This document shows, piece by piece, positions 6,969 through 11,294 of a stretch of DNA of 11,294 nucleotides. The notes beneath the pieces are model-generated. The model saw nothing but the letters and a program-made list of their open reading frames with translations, had not been told where the DNA came from and searched no databases. This DNA comes from Sporomusa sp. (GTDB taxonomy: Bacteria > Bacillota_C > Negativicutes > Sporomusales > Sporomusaceae). Numbering within the stretch: position 1 is the first letter of the stretch; every line of letters starts with the position of its first letter. The stretch covers positions 1 to 11,294 of the forward strand of contig JAQSXM010000154.1 of assembly GCA_029256645.1 (NCBI GenBank), in the 5' to 3' direction. A program made the position numbers and the translations under genes.

Positions 6969-8552
6969 ATGCAGTTTATTAGAAATCTCGCAACTGCCAA
7001 AAAAATAATTGGTCTAGTATTGCTAGTCACTATCTTTTTGACTTGTGTCGGCTATGTTGGGTATTACTTTACTGCTAAACTTAGTGACAGCTTAGATAAT
7101 ATGTATGCAAACAGATTACTGCCAGTAAAATATTTAAATGCCATGAGCGCCCACTCCCGGGCCATTGAAGCAAATATTGTCGAATTGTTTCTACCCAATA
7201 TCGGCAAAGCCCGTGAAAATCATCTTAGCTCTGAAATTACTAATCAGGTTACCGAATTTAACGAACTTATGACTATCTATGAAAAAACCCCACTTGATAC
7301 TTATGAACAAGAGCGGCTAACCAAACTTAAAGAAGCCTTGAACGCCTATCGCATTGCCCGCAATAAAAGTCTTGATATGGTTATGGCCGGACAAAAGCAA
7401 CCCGCGTATGAAAACTATGAACAAAATGCATTAAAGTACTTAGATATCACCAATGTGCTACTCAGAGAGTTGGCTGATTACAGCGATACAAAGGCTGCTG
7501 CAGCAAACGAGCAAGGCCACCGGGATTCTACAATTGCCGCAACAACAATTCTGGTGGTAGACTCCGCTGACGAGATTGGTCATCTGACGCAGGCCTTTAA
7601 TACCATGATTGATGATCAGCGCAAAATTGTCAGCACCGTTCGTCAGGCTGCTATTGAACTGGCGGCTGCGTCAGAACAACTGGCAGCCTCCAGCCAGGAG
7701 GTATCATCAACAGCCACCGAGGTGGCGCGTAATGTACACGAAGTGGCTCAGGAAGCCGAATCCGGCAACAAGGCTGTAGTGGACACCTCCAAGGTACTGC
7801 TCGAATTATCATCGATGATTCAAATTGCCAGAAAGCTAGCCGAATCCTCTGTTAGAAATTCCAAAATCACCTTGAAAACTGCCACTGCTGGTTCCGGGAC
7901 GGTAGCTGAAGCGGTTACCCGGATGTCAGGGATAAAAGAAAAGACTGTCGAAACAGAAGAACAGATTGCAGTGTTAAGCAGATATTCCGAACAAATCGGC
8001 CTGCTGACTGATACGATAACTACGATTGCCAGCCAGACAAATCTTTTGGCTTTAAATGCCGCCATTGAAGCAGCCCGGGCCGGTGAAGCAGGACGCGGCT
8101 TTGCCGTAGTCGCCGAAGAGGTTCGCAAACTGGCAGAACAGTCTAACCATGGTGCCAGCGAGGTAGCCGAGCTTGTTAAGAAAATTGCTGAGAGTACGTC
8201 TGCTGCTGTTGCTGCAACCCAGCATAGTCGTGCTGAAGTCGAATATGGGGTGTCAGCAGTCAACCATGCCGGTGAAGCCCTGAATAATATTCTAACTGCA
8301 GTCAACAGCACAGTCAATGACATTGATAGCATTGGCAATATTACAGCCGATGAGGTTGCAACCTCAGATAAAATCATTAAACTGATTAATACAGTTGCTT
8401 CCGGTATTGAAACAACAGCTACAAATGCTGAAGCGGTTTCAGCCTCAACAGAAGAAACAACTGCTACGATGGAGACAATCGCCGCCAGTGCCGAAGAGAT
8501 GAGTGCCATGGCTAACCACCTGCGCGGCACAGTGGAGAGATTTAAGGTATAG
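6969..8552 (+). CDS. methyl-accepting chemotaxis protein with TM2/HAMP deletion
   Basis: 527 residues. N-terminal basic [12 protein letters not shown], then one membrane helix (about 13-36), then a 4-helix-bundle type ligand-binding region (about 37-190). The C-terminal half is a complete signalling domain, with the canonical hairpin tip [20 protein letters not shown] (about 352-371) followed by [18 protein letters not shown]. The CheA/CheW-binding tip and the methylation helices look intact, and it ends in VERFKV without a CheR-tethering pentapeptide. At about residues 190-205 the sequence goes from the start of a second membrane helix ([10 protein letters not shown]) directly into [16 protein letters not shown], the end of a HAMP domain. 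The rest of TM2 and HAMP helix 1 (about 60 residues in relatives) is absent, in frame. With only one membrane helix the signalling domain would not be cytoplasmic, so function is doubtful. Ribosome site GGAGGG lies five bases before ATG. No terminator is visible in the 18 bp before the convergent gene. Confidence 0.9.
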   Translation: MQFIRNLATAKKIIGLVLLVTIFLTCVGYVGYYFTAKLSDSLDNMYANRLLPVKYLNAMSAHSRAIEANIVELFLPNIGKARENHLSSEITNQVTEFNELMTIYEKTPLDTYEQERLTKLKEALNAYRIARNKSLDMVMAGQKQPAYENYEQNALKYLDITNVLLRELADYSDTKAAAANEQGHRDSTIAATTILVVDSADEIGHLTQAFNTMIDDQRKIVSTVRQAAIELAAASEQLAASSQEVSSTATEVARNVHEVAQEAESGNKAVVDTSKVLLELSSMIQIARKLAESSVRNSKITLKTATAGSGTVAEAVTRMSGIKEKTVETEEQIAVLSRYSEQIGLLTDTITTIASQTNLLALNAAIEAARAGEAGRGFAVVAEEVRKLAEQSNHGASEVAELVKKIAESTSAAVAATQHSRAEVEYGVSAVNHAGEALNNILTAVNSTVNDIDSIGNITADEVATSDKIIKLINTVASGIETTATNAEAVSASTEETTATMETIAASAEEMSAMANHLRGTVERFKV

Positions 8553-8570
8553 CAGCAGCCAACTCACATG

Positions 8571-9320
8571 TTACAGGATCAGTCGCTTGGTCAACAATCT
8601 AACTGAGAGCGGCATAAATACAAGAGCAACCGCCAACAACACCCCGGCATGCACCAGCAGGCCGGGGTTGATGTTTCCTAACGCCATGGCCCTGCACACC
8701 TCAACACTATGATAGATTGGGTTAAACCAGGCAAGCATCTGTGCCCAGGCCGGCATAGAGTTAATTGGAAAGAAAACGCCGGAAAATAAATAAGAGGGTG
8801 TTAAAAACAAGGTGACATAGTAATTGAATTTGTCAATATTGTCAGTTATGCCTGTATAGCATATCGCTAAAAGCGAAAACGTCAGACCAGGAATAATGAG
8901 AAACAGCGGAATTAAAAGCGCCCACCAGGACTGGACCTGACCAAGGACTGTAATTACAGTCAGGATCACCAAGCCAAATAGTGTACTTTTAAAGGTAGCG
9001 TACATAATGTCACCGGCCACAATGTCCCGTACAGTAACCGGACCGGCCAACATGGCCTGAAAGGTCTTTTGATAATGGAGTCTGATAAAACTACCGTATG
9101 TACACTCAAAAGAGGCAGCAAACATTGCCGACGAGGCTACCATACCTGGTGCGATGTACTGAATATAAGATAAACCATTGATATCCTGGACAAACGTTCC
9201 CAGACCATAGCCCATAGCGGTAAGGTACAGCAACGGCTCAATAAAATTAAACATAATATTTCCAAACCAGATCTTACGGAATACCGCCATATGGCGGGCG
9301 AAAATCCTCAGCATCGCCAT
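8571..9320 (-). CDS. ABC-2 type (NodJ-like) exporter permease
   Basis: About 249 residues with six probable membrane helices: roughly 20-45, 56-78, 103-127, 131-157, 163-187 and 222-243. The segment LTPSYLFSGVFFPINSMP followed by WFNPIYHSVEVCRAMALG matches the conserved region before the last helix of NodJ/DrrB-type permeases. Family knowledge: these pair with a NodI/DrrA ATPase and export lipid-like molecules, sugars or drugs; nothing here identifies the substrate. The start ATG at 9320 overlaps the ATPase stop by one base (TAATG), indicating coupling. An in-frame ATG at 9314 is an alternative start. It ends only 18 bp from the convergent chemoreceptor gene with no hairpin between. Confidence 0.88.
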   Translation of the reverse strand: MAMLRIFARHMAVFRKIWFGNIMFNFIEPLLYLTAMGYGLGTFVQDINGLSYIQYIAPGMVASSAMFAASFECTYGSFIRLHYQKTFQAMLAGPVTVRDIVAGDIMYATFKSTLFGLVILTVITVLGQVQSWWALLIPLFLIIPGLTFSLLAICYTGITDNIDKFNYYVTLFLTPSYLFSGVFFPINSMPAWAQMLAWFNPIYHSVEVCRAMALGNINPGLLVHAGVLLAVALVFMPLSVRLLTKRLIL

Positions 9321-10249
9321 TACTCTTCTTTCCCCTTGCCGGTAAGTTTTAAAAACACATCTTCAAGATTAGCAGGGCGCAAAAGACAGGCCTGCTTATG
9401 TAGCCCCCACCCCTCTAAACAATGCCATAGCGCTTCGCCATCGGCGGCATACAAGAAGAGACCGTCAACCACCGTGATTGCCTCTCCACCCCAGGCGGTT
9501 ACTTTAGCCTCCAGACCGTCAGGCACTTGAGCCAGCGGCAGGTGTACTTCAACCACGAAGGGGAGGACACAGCGTTCAATTAAGTCATGCGGGCTGCCTT
9601 TGTCAAGAATAATGCCTTCATGCATAATTACTATGTGATCACATAACTGCACTGCCTCTTCCATATAGTGAGTCGTCAGGATTAGGGTAACCCCTTCGGC
9701 TTTGAGACTCCTCAGTTTTTGCCACACCAGATGCCGGGCCTGTGGATCAAGTCCGGTCGTTGGCTCATCTAAGATGACAATCTCCGGTCTGTTCATGAGG
9801 GCCCTGGCAATCACTAAACGCCGTTTAAGCCCGCCTGATAAACTCTCGATAGAGCTTTTTTCTTTGTCCTCCAATCCCATAAAGCCGAGCAACTCCCTGC
9901 CGCGCAACCTGGCCTCGACGCGGTTTAAACCATAAATTACACCATATACCTCTAAATTCTCAATAACTGTCAGATCATCATCAAGGTTATCCTCCTGCGG
10001 CACAACCCCCAATCTGCCTTTAATCGCCGGCGGCGTCAGCCTGATAGGCTGTTCAAACAGCCATAGTCCGCCTTCTTCAACAGTAGACATGCCGTACATC
10101 ATTCGCATTGTGGTTGTCTTACCGGCGCCGTTATGCCCCAAGAAGCCAAAACACTGACCAGTTTCTATGGTAAAGGAGATCCCTTTAAGTGCCCGAAAGT
10201 TACCATATGTTTTTCCAAGATTCTCAGCCCGGACAACAGTTGAATTCAT
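9320..10249 (-). CDS. ABC exporter ATP-binding protein, NodI/DrrA-like
   Basis: 309 residues from ATG 10249. Complete ATPase motifs: Walker A GHNGAGKTT (38-46), Q-loop Q85 (VVPQEDNLD), signature LSGGLKRRL (137-145), Walker B IVILDEPTTGLD (D161, E162) and switch His H194 (LTTHYMEEA). Family-typical variation: the signature reads LSGGLKRRL, as in NodI/DrrA relatives. A C-terminal extension (about 220-309) ending in PANLEDVFLKLTGK is the regulatory tail common in this group. ATG 10249 is preferred because AAAGGGG sits at the right distance. The frame is open further upstream to an ATG at 10297, but that start has no ribosome site and lies within the operator/promoter region. It forms an operon with the NodJ-like permease and acts at the inner face of the cytoplasmic membrane. 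Transcription probably starts from the promoter at 10288-10316. Confidence 0.92.
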   Translation of the reverse strand: MNSTVVRAENLGKTYGNFRALKGISFTIETGQCFGFLGHNGAGKTTTMRMMYGMSTVEEGGLWLFEQPIRLTPPAIKGRLGVVPQEDNLDDDLTVIENLEVYGVIYGLNRVEARLRGRELLGFMGLEDKEKSSIESLSGGLKRRLVIARALMNRPEIVILDEPTTGLDPQARHLVWQKLRSLKAEGVTLILTTHYMEEAVQLCDHIVIMHEGIILDKGSPHDLIERCVLPFVVEVHLPLAQVPDGLEAKVTAWGGEAITVVDGLFLYAADGEALWHCLEGWGLHKQACLLRPANLEDVFLKLTGKGKEE

Positions 10250-10269
10250 ACAATCCCCTTTCATAAAAC

Positions 10270-10304
10270 AATTGCAGTCGTATCTATATGATACCACTGC
10301 AATT
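10270..10304. promoter_or_regulatory. 35-bp palindromic operator-like site
   Basis: AATTGCAGT (10270-10278) and ACTGCAATT (10296-10304) are perfect inverted copies. Inside them a C/C mismatch separates a second perfect pair, GTATC (10280-10284) and GATAC (10290-10294), around a TATAT centre. The result is 14 of 15 paired positions, symmetric about 10287. It covers the -10 box and the predicted transcription start of the ABC operon, the classic position for a repressor operator. Regulators of the TetR, GntR or MarR type bind sites of this kind; no regulator gene lies in the window. Confidence 0.6.
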
Positions 10305-10316
10305 ACTGTTTGTCTT
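10288..10316 (-). promoter_or_regulatory. promoter of the ABC exporter operon
   Basis: On the minus strand, AAGACA (10316-10311; four of six to TTGACA) is followed after exactly 17 bases by TATCAT (10293-10288; five of six to TATAAT). Transcription would begin near 10281, about 32 nt before the ATG at 10249. The -10 box lies in the centre of the palindrome at 10270-10304. Confidence 0.5.
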
Positions 10317-10338
10317 TACTGAACCCTTTATGCTCAAT

Positions 10339-10359
10339 AAAAAACGCCCCTAAGGACGT
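10339..10359 (-). terminator. intrinsic terminator after the broken gene
   Basis: On the minus strand, ACGTCC (10359-10354), a TTAG loop, GGGCGT (10349-10344; one G-T wobble), then TTTTTT. This is a short hairpin with a good T tract, placed 23 bases past the stop codon at 10382. It insulates the ABC operon promoter. Confidence 0.65.
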
Positions 10360-10381
10360 GTCTGAGGTCAATATTTTTCAG

Positions 10382-10898
10382 CTAATTATACTCACAAAAG
10401 ATTACATTAATTGTGATATTCAATCCCAATGCTCCCGAAGAAGAGAAATATAAACTACTGCCTGGTTGTATTATAATAGGCATAATAACAGGATTAAATG
10501 CAGTTGTTAGTGAAATCTGTGTTAGCAGCGTACTTCCTCCATTTAGACTAATGCCTGTATTTGCAGCTGACGATATAGCAGTCGTTGTAGTTGCTGGATA
10601 ATTCTCATTTAAATTATAGACTGTTTGCGCTGTTAACGAACCGCTCAGAATAGCATTTCTTATGATAGAATAACCAAGGCTGACTGAACTATTTACCAGA
10701 ATTATTTCTACTGAAGTCATTAAATTGGTGCTATTATTTTGAATCCTGCAGATTACATTCGGCAATCGCAAGTGACAAATTTGCCGCACTGACATATAGC
10801 TGTCCATTGCAGGCTTGAGCTGTCACATACGGAATAGTATAGACCGGTTGACTGACTGAAGAGATCAATTTGGTGTTTAATCGCGACAGCTTATGGAT
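10382..10898 (-). pseudogene. frameshifted gene for an unrecognised beta-rich, surface-like protein
   Basis: Two consecutive frames on the minus strand read as one protein. The first (10898-10734) gives HKLSRLNTKLISSVSQPVYT and later NGQLYVSAANLSLAIAECNLQDSK before a TAA. The second continues with NNSTNLMTSVEIILVNSSVS to FCEYN, stopping with TAG at 10382. They join at an AAAA run (plus 10737-10740); with one A fewer the reading would be DSNNS and continuous, about 171 residues. A good ribosome site, AAAGGGGGTGA (around 10906-10913), precedes codon ATC at 10898, exactly where a start is expected, so the initiation codon also seems lost (ATG to ATC) unless GTG 10907 or a rare start is used. The ATG at 10807 in the second frame has no ribosome site. 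The protein is rich in Ser, Thr, Asn and Ile, with no membrane helix and no family I recognise. AT content is above its neighbours. Confidence 0.6.
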
Positions 10899-10992
10899 GA
10901 GTATCACCCCCTTTAATAACTTTATGCAGTGTCACTAACATTAAGACACAGATTATTCACGAAAAAAAGAGCAACTAATATTATATGCAAAC

Positions 10993-11047
10993 AAAAAATA
11001 ACCGGCTATGATCCCATAAATTGTCTTTACAGGGACCATAGCCGGTT
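10993..11047 (-). terminator. intrinsic terminator of the acetolactate-synthase-like gene
   Basis: AACCGGCTATG (11000-11010) pairs perfectly with CATAGCCGGTT (11037-11047). After one A/C mismatch the stem extends with TCCC (11012-11015) and GGGA (11032-11035), around a 16-nt loop. On the minus strand the stem is followed by ATTTTTTG, a proper T tract. It lies about 45 bases after the stop codon at 11093. The remaining interval to the broken gene (10914-10992) is AT-rich and holds nothing I can name. Confidence 0.85.
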
Positions 11048-11092
11048 TTAGATACAATAGCACTCTCTTTTATAGACTTCACCATGGAAAAA

Positions 11093-11294
11093 CTATTTTA
11101 CATCAACGTATGCATCCATTGCACCACCCGGAGCAATCATGGGTGAAACCAGGTCATCTGTAGCAATATTGGCGATAATCATCGATGGTCCCTGCCGCTC
11201 CCATGCTGCGGCAAACGCCTGGCTAAATTCTTCCTGGCTGTTCGTTACAGTCGCGGGAATGCCAAAAGCACTGGCAAACGCGGTAAAATCCATC
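11093..11294 (-). CDS. acetolactate synthase-like TPP enzyme, C-terminal fragment
   Basis: Only the last 66 complete codons are visible; the frame runs off the window edge, so the first Met seen (11293) is internal. The fragment begins DFTAFASAFGIPATVTNSQE and ends with DDLVSPMIAPGGAMDAYVDVK. The order of AFG near the start, a helix rich in Ala and Glu, GPSMIIANI strand, and the closing V-PM-PGG-MD segment is what the C-terminus of the thiamine-diphosphate domain of acetolactate synthase large subunits looks like. Those enzymes condense two pyruvates (or pyruvate and 2-oxobutyrate) in the cytoplasm for branched-chain amino acid synthesis or acetoin formation. Another TPP decarboxylase/synthase of the same family cannot be excluded from so short a piece. 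It closes with the strong terminator at 10993-11047. Confidence 0.75.
   Translation of the reverse strand, partial: MDFTAFASAFGIPATVTNSQEEFSQAFAAAWERQGPSMIIANIATDDLVSPMIAPGGAMDAYVDVK

Noticed and set aside
7820..8530. Long open frame (236 codons) antisense to the chemoreceptor signalling domain
   Set aside because: It is rich in Ala, Ser and Val as expected from the complement of MCP heptads, has no ribosome site, and the plus-strand frame is an unmistakable signalling domain.
10250..10297. Upstream ATG (10297) for the ABC ATPase
   Set aside because: The added 16 residues (many Cys and Tyr) are not family-like, there is no ribosome site, and the region is the operator and transcription start.
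10382..10807. Intact 141-residue gene starting at ATG 10807
   Set aside because: Its first 23 residues (MDSYMSVRQICHLRL...) overlap a better protein-like frame, and the ATG has no ribosome site; the frameshift explanation fits better.
10929..10949. Short inverted repeat GTGTC...GACAC upstream of the broken gene
   Set aside because: Only five pairs around an 11-base centre; expected by chance in an AT-rich spacer.

Overview
The window looks like chromosome of an anaerobic, low-to-mid GC Firmicute. The style fits a diderm spore-former of the Negativicutes (Sporomusa/Pelosinus-like): G-rich Shine-Dalgarno sites (GGGGTGAG, GAGGGGG), compact genes, strong intrinsic terminators, a 4-helix-bundle chemoreceptor and paired DUF445 proteins. 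That placement is an inference from gene content and style; no rRNA or marker gene confirms it. No tRNA, rRNA, CRISPR array, insertion sequence or prophage block was seen.

Layout. Positions 1-1339 (+) hold the 5'-truncated end of an iron-sulfur flavoprotein of the GltD/NfnB family. It converges on a small Rossmann-fold, ProC-like dehydrogenase (1380-2066, -), and the two share a bidirectional terminator. A 385-bp divergent intergenic region follows, with a good promoter for the dehydrogenase and a long leader for a PIN-PhoH ATPase/ribonuclease (2452-3837, +). That gene converges on a two-gene operon of DUF445 membrane proteins (6373 down to 3891, -) with a 4-nt overlap, again sharing a perfect bidirectional terminator. 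Divergent from the operon is an unrecognised 57-residue Cys-containing protein (6603-6776, +) with its own promoter, ribosome site and two consecutive terminators. Next comes a chemoreceptor (6969-8552, +). It converges, with no visible terminator between, on an ABC-2 type exporter operon (ATPase 10249-9320, permease 9320-8571, -). A 35-bp palindrome overlies that operon's promoter. The end holds a probable broken gene for a beta-rich surface-like protein (10898-10382, -) and the C-terminal 66 codons of an acetolactate-synthase-like TPP enzyme (11294-11093, -).

How the genes relate. There is no single large pathway here; the window is mostly independent housekeeping and accessory units separated by terminators. 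The real operons are the DUF445 pair and the NodI/NodJ-type transporter pair. I did not find a clearly new multi-gene system. The strongest anomalies are: (i) the chemoreceptor lacks its second transmembrane helix and the first half of HAMP, apparently by a clean in-frame deletion; (ii) the 10.4-10.9 kb gene has a one-base frameshift in an A run and no standard start codon at the expected site; (iii) the 57-residue protein is well equipped with expression signals but unrecognised; (iv) the ABC operon has a long operator-like palindrome over its promoter.
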